A stretch of 64,000 nucleotides of DNA, from positions 930,001-994,000 of the forward strand of contig NZ_CBDCGN010000003.1 in the NCBI RefSeq assembly GCF_965216805.1, given 5' to 3'. The notes below the pieces were generated by a model. It saw nothing but the letters and a program-made list of their open reading frames with translations, was not told the origin of the DNA and did not search any database. The first letter of the stretch is position 1. Every line of letters starts with the position of its first letter. This document shows positions 53,951-63,222 of this stretch, piece after piece. Source of the stretch: Panacagrimonas sp965216805 (lineage in GTDB: Bacteria > Pseudomonadota > Gammaproteobacteria > Nevskiales > Nevskiaceae). A program made the position numbers and the translations under genes.

Positions 53951-55240
53951 TCACCTTGACCCTCGGGCGCGCCGCTGCGGCCACACGGCCGTCAGGCGTT
54001 GCGGCCCGGCGCCGCGGTCGACCGCCAGCACCAGGGCCAGACACCCCAGACCCGACAGCAGGAACGCCAGGGCGAAGGCGCCGACATAACCGGCCAGATC
54101 ACCGACCACCCCGCCGGCCAGGCCGGACAACCCACCGGCCAGCACGATGGCGCAGGCCAGCAGGGTGTAGTCGGTGCCGGCGTGCGCGGGGTCGGAGGCG
54201 TCCATCATCAGGGTGAACAAGGCCACTGTGGCCATGCCGCCGAGCAGGTGTTCGGCGGTGCTGGCGGCGTAGATCAGATGGCGGTCGCCGGGCTCCAGCG
54301 CGCAAGCCACGTACAGCAGCAGGCTGGCGGTCTGCAGCACGCCGCAGGCGATCAGCGCCGGACGACGGCCGAAGTACCAGGCCATCCATCCTCCCAGCGC
54401 GGCGCCGGCCAGTCCCATGGTCGACCCGATGGTGCCCTTGACGACTGCGATCTCTTCCTTGCTCAGGCCCGCGTCATGCATGAACGGGCCGACCAGCGAC
54501 GAGGCCATGGCGTCGCCGAACTTGTACATGCAGATCAACATCACGAAGCCGAGCACACCGGGTACCCGCAGGCGCTCGCTCCAAGCCATCAGCAGGCGCG
54601 CTCCGGAGTGGCGATCCGGGGCGGGTTCGGCACCGCCATCGACGCGCGGCAGGAACAGCACCGGCAGGCAGGTCAGCGCCAGGATGCCGGCCATGGCCAG
54701 GAACATCGTCGACCAGCCGCCTTTGGCGAACACCCACAGCAGCAGGCCACCGCCGAGGATCATGCCGATGCGGTACGCGCCCACCTGGATGCCGTTGCCG
54801 AGTCCACGTTCCGTCGGCGACAACAGGCGCACGGCCAGACCGTCGGTGGCTACGTCCTGGGTGGCCGCGAGCAGATTGAAGAGCACCAGCGCAATGAAGA
54901 TCGCGACCAGGCCCGAATCCAGATCCACTGCCGTCAGCGCCAGTGCCACCAGCACCGTCAGCCCCTGCAGACCGAGCAGCCAGGCTTTGCGCGTGCCGGT
55001 GTGATCCACCACGGGTGCCCACAGGAATTTCAGCGCCCACGGCAGGAACAACAGGCCAGTGGCGCCGATGGCGGCCAGCGACAGGCCGCGTTCGCGCAGC
55101 AGAACCGGCAGCGCCTGGGTGAAGAACCCGAATGGCAGGCCCTGCGCCAGATACAGGCTGGCCAGCAAGCCGAGCTTGCAGGCGGGATTCACCGACGCGC
55201 CCTGAAGGTCGGCGGAGCTTGCATCGTCGCTCCGGTCCAT
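53951..55240 (-). CDS. MFS transporter, AmpG-like
   Basis: The 429-residue product has twelve predicted membrane helices, with SLYLAQGLPFGFFTQALPVL at the N-terminus and ATQDVATDGLAVRLL in the middle, which are AmpG-family hallmarks. AmpG imports anhydro-muropeptides released by lytic transglycosylases, and an MltD-like enzyme is encoded at 31441. Substrate is not proven: related carriers handle other compounds. The start is 13 bases after the DUF502 gene stop, so they form one transcript. Confidence 0.8.
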   Translation of the reverse strand: MDRSDDASSADLQGASVNPACKLGLLASLYLAQGLPFGFFTQALPVLLRERGLSLAAIGATGLLFLPWALKFLWAPVVDHTGTRKAWLLGLQGLTVLVALALTAVDLDSGLVAIFIALVLFNLLAATQDVATDGLAVRLLSPTERGLGNGIQVGAYRIGMILGGGLLLWVFAKGGWSTMFLAMAGILALTCLPVLFLPRVDGGAEPAPDRHSGARLLMAWSERLRVPGVLGFVMLICMYKFGDAMASSLVGPFMHDAGLSKEEIAVVKGTIGSTMGLAGAALGGWMAWYFGRRPALIACGVLQTASLLLYVACALEPGDRHLIYAASTAEHLLGGMATVALFTLMMDASDPAHAGTDYTLLACAIVLAGGLSGLAGGVVGDLAGYVGAFALAFLLSGLGCLALVLAVDRGAGPQRLTAVWPQRRARGSR

Positions 55241-55253
55241 CGGATGGGCGCGC

Positions 55254-55997
55254 TCATGCGCCTGGCGGCGGCTCCGGCTTGACCGTGGTGCCGGGCGCCA
55301 GTGCCGGTGCCGTCGCGGCCTTGGCGCCGGGCTCCTGGGCGTTGCCGTTGCCGTTGCCGGCGTCCGGCGAGCGCGACATACCGGCTGTGATCAGAAAGCG
55401 CATGGCCTCTTCCATGCCCATGTCCACCTGGGTGAGATAGCCGCGCGGCAGCAGCACCGTGTAGCCGCCGATCTGGTAGCTCATGGGCAGGTACACCGCG
55501 ACGGCCTCTTCTCCCGATGGCGGTTCCAGACCGGTCCCGTGCAGGTCCTCCAGCGTCACGAAGCCGAGCATGCGGATCGGTACGCCCGGCATCTGCACCA
55601 GCACCACCTGGCCGAAGCGTCGGGCGCCGCCACCGGCGCGTGAGAAGAAGCCGGTGAGGTCCTTGACCGCGCTGTACACCGTCTTGATCAGCGGGATGCG
55701 CTCGAGCTGATCCTCCAGCCAGGTCACCAGCTCGCGGAAGAAGATTGCCTGCATCAGCAGGCCCACCAGCAGGATCACCAGCAGCGATACCACTAGACCC
55801 ATGCCCGGCAGGTAAAGCTCGCCCGGTAGCAGCACGCGGATGAAGCTGCCGAGCACCGTTTCGGCCAGGCCGATCAGCCACATCACGATGGCCAGTGTCA
55901 CCATGATCGGCAGCAGCACGAACAGGCCGGTCAGAAAAGTGCGCGTGAGACGGCGCCAGTCGCCGAGGTGTCGCAACAGGGTGCGCTTGTTTTTCAT
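55254..55997 (-). CDS. DUF502 family membrane protein
   Basis: The 247-residue product has two N-terminal membrane helices (FLTGLFVLLPIMVTLAIVMW and GLVVSLLVILLVGLL) and the DUF502 pattern ERIPLIKTVYSAVKDL and VLLPRGYLTQVDMGMEEAM. The C-terminal 40 residues are rich in glycine, proline and alanine (disordered tail). Biochemical role is unknown. It is the leading gene of the pair with the AmpG-like carrier. Confidence 0.85.
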   Translation of the reverse strand: MKNKRTLLRHLGDWRRLTRTFLTGLFVLLPIMVTLAIVMWLIGLAETVLGSFIRVLLPGELYLPGMGLVVSLLVILLVGLLMQAIFFRELVTWLEDQLERIPLIKTVYSAVKDLTGFFSRAGGGARRFGQVVLVQMPGVPIRMLGFVTLEDLHGTGLEPPSGEEAVAVYLPMSYQIGGYTVLLPRGYLTQVDMGMEEAMRFLITAGMSRSPDAGNGNGNAQEPGAKAATAPALAPGTTVKPEPPPGA

Positions 55998-56155
55998 CTA
56001 TGAACGGTGCCGGGCGGTGATCGAGGGATCGGGGCCTGTGGCTGCCCTCTGGCGGCGATGTTATCGGGAGCGCTGCGCGCGCGCTGGAAACCGCAAAACC
56101 GTTCAGCCCGGCGATCCTGGAGGGGCTCTGTAGACCTGTGCGAGCGCGCCTGCGT

Positions 56156-57658
56156 TCAGAATCTTGCGTTCGGTGCGGGGACCTGCAGGGCCGCCGCGTC
56201 CGCCCAGCAGGCATGCGTTCCGCTGGGAATCCGTAGCGGCAGGCGGATACGCGCCAACGGGCCGGCGCGCAGGTTCTGCGCCGCGTAGATGCGGCCTTCA
56301 GACAGATTGCGATTGACGTCGGTGACCAGCGTGATCAGCCAGCCGTCGTCCTCGGACCGTGCGGCCCGACGCGGCACGAAGCGGACTTCGCTGCCGAACA
56401 CGCCGGGACCGAACGCCAGGGTCTCGCGCGTTCCGCTGCGCAGGTCCAGCTTGTCCAGCCCGTTGAACAGAAACCAGCCCGGCTCGCCCAGCATGCTGTA
56501 GACGTAGCGAGCGGCCTGCTGCGGATGTGCGACGTGCACGCAACCGAACTCGCAGACGGCGTCGTCCAGCGCGCCCTCCCGGGTCTGGCCGGTGCGCAGA
56601 TTGAAGCGCCAGCGCCACAGTTGCGGCTGCAGCGAATGCAGATCCAGGAACGCCATCATGCGTGCGTGTTCGCGCGGCGCGCCGGCCAGCGGCGGCGGCG
56701 AGGGACACCGCTGGCGATAGCCGTCCAGGATCACCTCGTCGCCCTCCTCGCGCGCCTGGACGTAGTGCAGCACGTAGGTGGGCGAGGCTTCGAACCAGCG
56801 GATGTCGTCGGCCCGGCCGCCGTGCGGAGCCGATGCTCGCGGCACCAGTGCGAAGCGCGAGGGCAGGTCGTGCAGACGCGCCGCGAACAGCTTGCGTTGC
56901 AGCAGTTCGGCGTCCCAGAACAGCGGGAAGTCATTGAGCACGTACCAGCGCGGCGTGAACATCATGGCGTGCGGCAGGCGCGGGCCCGGTAGCGGGACCT
57001 CGCGCTGATGGGTGACCTCGCCGCCCAGCGAGGTGGCACCGCAGTGCATGAACGGTGCCTCGCGCGAATAGCTGAACCACAACAACTCTTCGGTCTGCGG
57101 ATCGGGCAGGGCGTGTGCGGAGATGCCCGCGCGCGGAAACGCACCGCCCCAGCCCACCGCGCCCGAGGGCTCCAGGCTGACCGGGTCGCAGCCGTACAGC
57201 TCGCCGCATTGGTAGAAGCTGGTATAGGCGCGGCCGCCGAAGACGCACACATCGGTGCTGGACGCATCCTTGAGCGCGCCGTGCGCGCCCCAGCCGGGAC
57301 GGTCCGACAAAGGCGGCATCTCGGCGATGCCCGACCACAGCGCGCGCCCCACGTCCTGTTCGTTGACGAAGCCGCGGGTGCGCACAAAGCGATTGCGAAA
57401 CGCGGCGCAGCCGTTGTGCAGGCGCAGGCCGCACAGCATGCCGTCGCCGTCGAAGGGGTGGTAGCGGCCCAGCGGCTGCTGCACCGGATTTTCGGTGTTG
57501 CGCAGGTACACGCCATCGAGGTCGCGCGGAATCTCGCCGGTGACCGGGCAGTCGTCGTCCAGCCACTCCTCGAACACCGGTGTCCACGCCCCGCTGAGAT
57601 AAGGATGCTCGCAGGGCTGCAGGCTGCTGCGCACCCTGTGGGTCATGCGCGCGCTCAT
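56156..57658 (-). CDS. Carotenoid/stilbene cleavage oxygenase family protein
   Basis: ATG 57658 follows GGAG by six bases; a GTG at 57676 is less likely. The 500-residue product has the family block YHPFDGDGML and four candidate Fe(II) histidines: His182 (ISAHALPD), His230 (LPHAMMFTP), His298 (TYVLHYVQ) and His482 (SGTHACW), spaced as in carotenoid oxygenases. It cleaves a conjugated double bond with O2 to give aldehydes. Bacterial members act on apocarotenoids or on lignin-derived stilbenes; the latter would suit an aromatic degrader, but sequence alone does not decide. Confidence 0.88.
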   Translation of the reverse strand: MSARMTHRVRSSLQPCEHPYLSGAWTPVFEEWLDDDCPVTGEIPRDLDGVYLRNTENPVQQPLGRYHPFDGDGMLCGLRLHNGCAAFRNRFVRTRGFVNEQDVGRALWSGIAEMPPLSDRPGWGAHGALKDASSTDVCVFGGRAYTSFYQCGELYGCDPVSLEPSGAVGWGGAFPRAGISAHALPDPQTEELLWFSYSREAPFMHCGATSLGGEVTHQREVPLPGPRLPHAMMFTPRWYVLNDFPLFWDAELLQRKLFAARLHDLPSRFALVPRASAPHGGRADDIRWFEASPTYVLHYVQAREEGDEVILDGYRQRCPSPPPLAGAPREHARMMAFLDLHSLQPQLWRWRFNLRTGQTREGALDDAVCEFGCVHVAHPQQAARYVYSMLGEPGWFLFNGLDKLDLRSGTRETLAFGPGVFGSEVRFVPRRAARSEDDGWLITLVTDVNRNLSEGRIYAAQNLRAGPLARIRLPLRIPSGTHACWADAAALQVPAPNARF

Positions 57659-57777
57659 GCGGCGCTCCGGTTGCACGCGGACATCGAGGTCCTCCTGCTG
57701 TGGGTGGTCAATTCTACGGGGCGGTCAGGATTCGGGTGCCGGACCTGCTCTGCTAGTCTCGGGCCGCCCCCGTCGCA

Positions 57778-58779
57778 ATGAAGAGGAAACCCGTGCGCGC
57801 TGCCGTTTACGATCGAGTGGGACCCGCCCGCGAAGTGCTGCAGATTCTGCAATGGCCGACGCCGCAGCCCGGACCGGGCGAAGTACGCGTGCGGCTGGCG
57901 GCCTCCGGGGTGAATCCTTCCGACGTCAAGACGCGCGCCGGCACCCGCACCCGGGTGCTGGCATTTCCGCAGATCGTCCCGCACAGCGATGGCGCGGGGA
58001 TCATCGATGCCGTCGGCGCGGGTGTGGACGCGGCGCGCATCGGTCAGCGCGTGTGGACGTGGAATGCCGCCTGGGGCCGGGCGCAGGGCACCGCGGCGGA
58101 GTTCGTGACGCTGCCGTCGGCGCAGGCGGTGGCGTTGCCGGACAAGATCGACTTTGCTGCAGGCGCCTGCCTGGGCATCCCTGCGCTCACCGCTTATCAC
58201 GCCGTGGTCATGGACGGCGGGGTCGCCGCCAAGACGGTGCTGGTGGCCGGCGGCGCGGGAGCGGTCGGGCATTACGCGGTCCAGCTCGCCCGCTTCCGGG
58301 GTGCGGCGAAAGTCATCGCCACCGTGAGCAGTCCGGCCAAGGCACAACTGGCGCTGGCGGCGGGTGCCGATGCGGTCATCGATTACCGGCGCGAGGACGT
58401 GGCGGCGCGCGTGTTGGAGCTCACCGCCGGAGCCGGCGTGGATCGCGTGATCGAGGTCGATTTTTCCGCCAACGTGGCGCTGGACTTTGCGCTGCTGCGC
58501 GCCAACGGCGACATCGTGGTTTACGGCAGCAATGTGCCCGAGGTGGCGGTGCCCTTCGTCCAGGGCATCATGAAGAACGTGCAGTTGCGCTTCTTCATCG
58601 TCTACAACCTCAAGCCCGACGATCGCGTCCGCGAGCTGGCCGAGGTGAACGAACTGCTGGCCGCCGGCCGGCTGCAGCACAACGTCGCCGAGCGCTATCC
58701 GCTGGCGCGCATCGCCGAGGCCCACGAACGGGTGGAAAGCGGGCAGGCACAGGGCAATGTGGTGGTGGAGATCGACTGA
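57778..58779 (+). CDS. NADPH:quinone reductase (zeta-crystallin-like)
   Basis: The 333-residue product has the MDR fold with GVNPSDVKTRAG, HSDGAGII and the nucleotide motif AGGAGAVGHYAVQLARFRGA, and lacks zinc-binding cysteines. It resembles zeta-crystallin-type quinone reductases. It is distinct from the other MDR at 17564 in length and Rossmann motif. The gene is divergent from the carotenoid oxygenase gene across 119 bases. Confidence 0.87.
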   Translation: MKRKPVRAAVYDRVGPAREVLQILQWPTPQPGPGEVRVRLAASGVNPSDVKTRAGTRTRVLAFPQIVPHSDGAGIIDAVGAGVDAARIGQRVWTWNAAWGRAQGTAAEFVTLPSAQAVALPDKIDFAAGACLGIPALTAYHAVVMDGGVAAKTVLVAGGAGAVGHYAVQLARFRGAAKVIATVSSPAKAQLALAAGADAVIDYRREDVAARVLELTAGAGVDRVIEVDFSANVALDFALLRANGDIVVYGSNVPEVAVPFVQGIMKNVQLRFFIVYNLKPDDRVRELAEVNELLAAGRLQHNVAERYPLARIAEAHERVESGQAQGNVVVEID

Positions 58780-58804
58780 CCGGTCGGATCCCCCGCGGCA
58801 AGGC

Positions 58805-58825
58805 AAGCCGGCGCAGGGCCGGCTT
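58805..58825. other. Hairpin between convergent genes
   Basis: AAGCCGGC and GCCGGCTT form a perfect 8-bp stem around GCAGG between the quinone reductase and pckA stops. It has no T-tract on either strand and may be a weak bidirectional terminator. Confidence 0.4.
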
Positions 58826-58846
58826 CCGGTTGGTGACCCGATCCGA

Positions 58847-60499
58847 TCAGATCCGCGCTTCGATACCGAAGCTGGCGAAACCCTTCTTGTCGAAGTTGGC
58901 GCGGAACATGTCGCGCAGCTTGGTGGCGGTGGCGTCGTAGGCGTCCTTGTCCGTCCAGGTTGCACGCGGATTGAGCACGGTGGGGTCGTCGATGCCGGGG
59001 CAGGCCTTGGGTATGGTGAGATTCAGGATCGGCAAGGTCTCGGTGTCGACGTCGTCGAGCTTGCCGTCGAGCGCGGCATTGAGCAGGGTGCGGGTGAGCT
59101 TGATGCTCATGCGCTTGCCGGTGCCGTAGGGCCCGCCGCTCCAGCCGGTGTTGAGCAGAATGCAGCGCGCCTTGTGTTTCTGCATTTTCTCGCCGAGCAG
59201 CTTGGCGTAGACGTTAGGTTTCTGCGCCATGAAGGGGCCGCCGAAGCAGGCGCTGAAGGTGGGCTGCGGTTCGGTCACGCCCACTTCGGTGCCGGCCACG
59301 CGTGCGGTGAAGCCGGAGACGAAGTGATACATCACGTCCTCGGCGGACAAAATGGACACGGGCGGCAGCACCCCGAACGCGTCGGCCGTGAGCAGCACGA
59401 TGGTTCGCGGATGCGGGCCCTGCGCGTTGGGCATCACATTGGGCACCACTTCCAGCGGATAGCTGAAGCGGGTGTTCTCGGCGATGGAGCCGTCGTTCAG
59501 ATCGAGTTCGTCGGGATGGCATTCCTCCATCGTCTTGCCGGGAAGCGGCGGCACGTTCTCGATGATGGTGCCCGGCTTGGACAGCGCCGCGGCGATGACC
59601 GGCTCGGCATCCTTGTCCAGGTTGATGAGCTTGGCGTAGCAGCCGTCCTCGAGATTGCACAGGCCGTTGTCGGACCAGATGGTCTCGTCGTCGCCGATCA
59701 GGCGGCGGCTGGCGTCGGCCGACAAGGTGGTCTTGCCGGTGCCGGACAGGCCGAACAGGATCGCCGCATCGTCGCGTGCGCCGACGTTGGCCGAGCAGTG
59801 CATGGACAGACGGCCCTGCTTGGGCAGCAGGTAATTGCCTACGGTGAAGATGGTCTTTTTGTTCACGCCGCAGTAGTCGGCGCGACCGGCGACCAGGCAG
59901 ATGCGGTTCCGGGCATCGATGACGACCGCGGCCTCGGCACGACAGCCGTCGCGTTCGGGCACGCAGACGAAGCTCGGCACGTTGAGCATGGTCCAGCGAC
60001 GCGACTCGGCGTCGGTCACGTCGAGGTTCTTGGGAAACATGTTGTGCACGAACATCGCGTGGGTGGCGTACTCGCCGACGAAGCGATACGGCACCGCGAA
60101 GTCGGGATCGCTGCCCATGAAGACGTCTTTGACGTAGAGCGACGCCTTCTTTTCGTTCAGATGCTGGATCACCCGCTGCAGCAAACCTTCATAGGCGCCG
60201 GGCTCATAGGGCGACAGGTCGGCCTTGAACCAGATTTCGTCCGCCACCTCCGGCCATTTCACCGCATAGGTGTCCTTGGTGCGGCGGCCGGTGCAGTCGG
60301 GGTCGGTGTAATAGACCAGCGGCCCATTCACGCCCAGCTTGGTGGGGAAGGCTTTCTGCTCGTCGGAAGGACCGTCACGCCGCACGCGGCCACGATCGTT
60401 GGCGATGGCCTCGGCGAAAAGTTCTTGCTTGCTCAGGTTGTAGTTGTAGCTGACCGCCTTGAGTCCAAGGAGCTTTTCGAGATCGGCCGAGTAGGTCAT
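58847..60499 (-). CDS. pckA: Phosphoenolpyruvate carboxykinase (ATP)
   Basis: The 550-residue product has the ATP-type PEPCK motifs: GLSGTGKTTLSAD (kinase P-loop) and the earlier NMFPKN and RDGPSDEQ regions. Metal and substrate residues are in IGDDETIWSDNGLCNLEDGC. It converts oxaloacetate to phosphoenolpyruvate, the first step of gluconeogenesis, which fits growth on aromatic or fatty substrates. Length is slightly above the E. coli enzyme and no residues are missing. Confidence 0.96.
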   Translation of the reverse strand: MTYSADLEKLLGLKAVSYNYNLSKQELFAEAIANDRGRVRRDGPSDEQKAFPTKLGVNGPLVYYTDPDCTGRRTKDTYAVKWPEVADEIWFKADLSPYEPGAYEGLLQRVIQHLNEKKASLYVKDVFMGSDPDFAVPYRFVGEYATHAMFVHNMFPKNLDVTDAESRRWTMLNVPSFVCVPERDGCRAEAAVVIDARNRICLVAGRADYCGVNKKTIFTVGNYLLPKQGRLSMHCSANVGARDDAAILFGLSGTGKTTLSADASRRLIGDDETIWSDNGLCNLEDGCYAKLINLDKDAEPVIAAALSKPGTIIENVPPLPGKTMEECHPDELDLNDGSIAENTRFSYPLEVVPNVMPNAQGPHPRTIVLLTADAFGVLPPVSILSAEDVMYHFVSGFTARVAGTEVGVTEPQPTFSACFGGPFMAQKPNVYAKLLGEKMQKHKARCILLNTGWSGGPYGTGKRMSIKLTRTLLNAALDGKLDDVDTETLPILNLTIPKACPGIDDPTVLNPRATWTDKDAYDATATKLRDMFRANFDKKGFASFGIEARI

Positions 60500-60627
60500 G
60501 AGTGGCGGTCCTCAGGGGATGTGGAGTGGACGGGGGTCGGCAAGAATAGTGGCCGCCTGCCGGCCCCGGCAAGCCTCAAACCGGCGATTGGCCGAAGCGA
60601 CCTGCGGCCGCGGCCGCAGGGCCAATC

Positions 60628-62664
60628 CTAGGACGGCGGCAGCGCGAACGCCGGGTCCGGCTGGTTTTCGTCCTCGCCTTCCAGCGACACGTCGGCTGGC
60701 AGCTTGAAGCCGGCCACCGACTCGCGCAGCTTGGTGGACAGGGCATTGAGCTCACCCACCGCGTCGCTGGTGATCTGCGCCGAGGCCGCGGTCTGGATCG
60801 CGGTTTCGCGGATGGACTGGATCTGCCCGGCGATATGGGTGGCTTGCGCGGCCTCGTTGCGGGCCTCGCCGGAGATGGCCTGGATGAAACGGGACAGGTC
60901 GGTGGAATTGGATTCGATGCGCGTCAGGGCCTGGCCGGCCTCTTCGGCACTGCGGGCGCCGGCCACCACGTTGGTGGTGGAGCGCTCCATCGACACGATG
61001 GCCTCATTGGTGTCGGCCTGAATGGTCTTGACCAGGGTTTCGATCTGGCGCGTGGCGGCGGCACGTTCGGCCAGGCGCTGCACCTCATCGGCCACCACCG
61101 CAAAGCCGCGCCCGGATTCGCCGGCCATGGCGGCCTGGATCGAGGCGTTGAGCGCCAGGGTGTTGGTCTGCTCGGCGATGTCGTTGATGAACTCGATGAT
61201 GTTGCCGATTTCCTGCGAGGACTCGCCCAGGCGCTTGATGCGCTTGGCGGTGTCCTGAATCTGCTCGCGCAGCGCCGCCATGCCCTGGATGGTGCGGCCC
61301 ACGGTGGACGCGCCGCTGTGCGCCACGTTGACCGAAGTGGTCGCCTGCGCCGCGAGCTGCTCGGCGCGCTGGGCCACCGCGGTCAGTGAATCCGAGCTTT
61401 GCTGCATGCGCTGGGCGATCTCCGCCACTTCCTGCACCTGGCTTTCGGAGGCCGCCTCCATGGTCGCCGCGGTTTCCTGGGTGGCGGTGGCCGCCGCGCT
61501 GATTTCCACTGCGGTTTCGTTGATGGTGCCGACCAGGCTGCGCAGGGTCTCCACCGTGGAGTTCACCGAGTCGGCGATGGCGCCGGTGAAATCCGCGGTG
61601 ACGTTGGCGCGCACGGTCAGATCGCCGTCGGCCAGATCGCTGATCTCGTCGAGCAGCGACAGGATCGCCGCCTGCTGGCGCCGGTCGCGTTCTTCGGCCG
61701 CGCGTATGCGTCGGCGTACCGACACGATGTTGATCAGCACATAGAGCAGCAGGGACACCACGGCGACGCCCAGGGCGGGCAGGATCGCGGTCTGCTGGAT
61801 CTGGCCCTCGCCCTGCAGCGGCAGCAGCGCGTCTTCCAGACCGATCGCGGTGGAATACAGGTCGCGGCTGTTGCCGGGGACAACGCCTGCAGCGGCCTGC
61901 ATCTGGTCCAGTTCGGGGCCGGCCGCAACGATGGCTCCCCCCGCCGTGACCACCCGCTCCACCGTCTCCGAGTTCGCCTGCAGAAAGCTTCCGACTGGGC
62001 CGTCGCCAACCAGGCTGGCGTGAGTCTGGCTCAGCGCCTCGATCTCGGCGCCGATCTCCGCCGCCACCGTGCCGGCATCGCGCCCCTCGCCCAGCAGGCG
62101 CCGGGACAGCGTGCGCAGGCGCTCGGCACGGGCCATCTGTTCGCCGGCCCGCAGTTGACGATCGGCGAACGCGCCGCTGGCCGCCAGGCGCTCGGCGGCG
62201 GTGCGATAGATTTCGAACAGCTCGACGCCGGCAGCATCCAGGGTGCCGAGATTGCCGGTGGCCGCGCTGACCGCCGGCTCGGACGCAATCAGCTGGTTCA
62301 ACGACTCCTGCATCGTGGCCCAGCTTTGCTCCACGGCCGCCAGTTCGTCGCTCACTTCGGCGGGCAGCGGTTCGATCTCGAAGTCGACATCGCCGTCGCG
62401 CATGATGCGTACGGTGTCGGCGAAGTTCTCGGACTGGCCCACCAGCACCGGGAAGTTCGGGGTCAGGCCGCGGCCCACGTCCTCGGCCACGCGGCTGACC
62501 TCCAGCGCGTCGGTCTGCAGCTGCTTGACCACCGTGATCCAGGTTGCATGACGGCCCGACAGCGTCTGGTTGTAGTAGAGGCCCGCGCCGCCGACGCCGA
62601 CGCCGATGACCGCCACCAGCAGCAGCAAGATGTCGAACCTGAACCGCGACTTCCCCTGAGCCAT
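60628..62664 (-). CDS. pilJ: Twitching-motility methyl-accepting chemotaxis protein PilJ
   Basis: The 678-residue product has one N-terminal membrane helix, a long periplasmic helical region, a second membrane helix near residue 300 (ALGVAVVSLLLYVLINIVSV), a HAMP segment and an MCP signalling domain. The hairpin tip reads INDIAEQTNTLALNASIQAA. The segment DEVQRLAERAAATRQIETLV is typical of PilJ. It is the receptor of the Pil-Chp system. The only Pil-Chp neighbour is PilH; PilI is absent between them and PilK/ChpA do not follow. Confidence 0.93.
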   Translation of the reverse strand: MAQGKSRFRFDILLLLVAVIGVGVGGAGLYYNQTLSGRHATWITVVKQLQTDALEVSRVAEDVGRGLTPNFPVLVGQSENFADTVRIMRDGDVDFEIEPLPAEVSDELAAVEQSWATMQESLNQLIASEPAVSAATGNLGTLDAAGVELFEIYRTAAERLAASGAFADRQLRAGEQMARAERLRTLSRRLLGEGRDAGTVAAEIGAEIEALSQTHASLVGDGPVGSFLQANSETVERVVTAGGAIVAAGPELDQMQAAAGVVPGNSRDLYSTAIGLEDALLPLQGEGQIQQTAILPALGVAVVSLLLYVLINIVSVRRRIRAAEERDRRQQAAILSLLDEISDLADGDLTVRANVTADFTGAIADSVNSTVETLRSLVGTINETAVEISAAATATQETAATMEAASESQVQEVAEIAQRMQQSSDSLTAVAQRAEQLAAQATTSVNVAHSGASTVGRTIQGMAALREQIQDTAKRIKRLGESSQEIGNIIEFINDIAEQTNTLALNASIQAAMAGESGRGFAVVADEVQRLAERAAATRQIETLVKTIQADTNEAIVSMERSTTNVVAGARSAEEAGQALTRIESNSTDLSRFIQAISGEARNEAAQATHIAGQIQSIRETAIQTAASAQITSDAVGELNALSTKLRESVAGFKLPADVSLEGEDENQPDPAFALPPS

Positions 62665-62721
62665 CCCTTCCCCCTTCTGTAGCGTGGCGCGAGCGCGCCT
62701 TTATTGGTTGGCAGCGAGCTG

Positions 62722-63087
62722 TCAGCCGCCAAGTATGTTGCGAAGCTTGGCCAGCAGTTCGCTTTCCTTGACCGGCTTGACCAGATACTCGCGCGCCCCC
62801 TGGCGCAATGCCCAGACCCGATCGGTCTCCTGGTCCTTGCTGCTGCACACGATGATGGGAATCTTGGCGGTGGCCGGATCGCGCGACAGCGTGCGGGTGG
62901 CCTGGAAGCCGTTGATTCCGGGCATCACTACATCCATGAACACGCAGTCGGGTTGTTCGCTGCGGACCTTGGGGATGGCGTCGTTGCCGCTGCTGGCCTC
63001 GATGACCTCGTGGCCGGCCTTGCGCAGAATTTTCTTGAGGTTGAGTGCGTCCGTCGGCGAATCGTCGACGATCATCACACGTGCCAT
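62722..63087 (-). CDS. pilH: PilH-like response regulator
   Basis: ATG 63087 gives a 121-residue single receiver domain with Asp8, Asp9, phospho-acceptor Asp52 (MDVVMPGINGFQ) and Lys104 (YLVKPV). The block KDQETDRVWALRQGAREYL is characteristic of PilH. PilH controls pilus retraction and cAMP signalling downstream of ChpA. It lies 57 bases upstream of pilJ on the same strand; no pilI is between them. Confidence 0.9.
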   Translation of the reverse strand: MARVMIVDDSPTDALNLKKILRKAGHEVIEASSGNDAIPKVRSEQPDCVFMDVVMPGINGFQATRTLSRDPATAKIPIIVCSSKDQETDRVWALRQGAREYLVKPVKESELLAKLRNILGG

Positions 63088-63222
63088 CTGTGCCTCTCCG
63101 ATGCGGCGCGAACCGGTGATCGCGCGAATCGGCAAACTATACACGCGTTACCCCCGCGCCCTGCCGCGACGGTAGCGGCCGACTTGCACCGCCCGCGCGG
63201 GTGACGGATCGGCGCGGTTACT

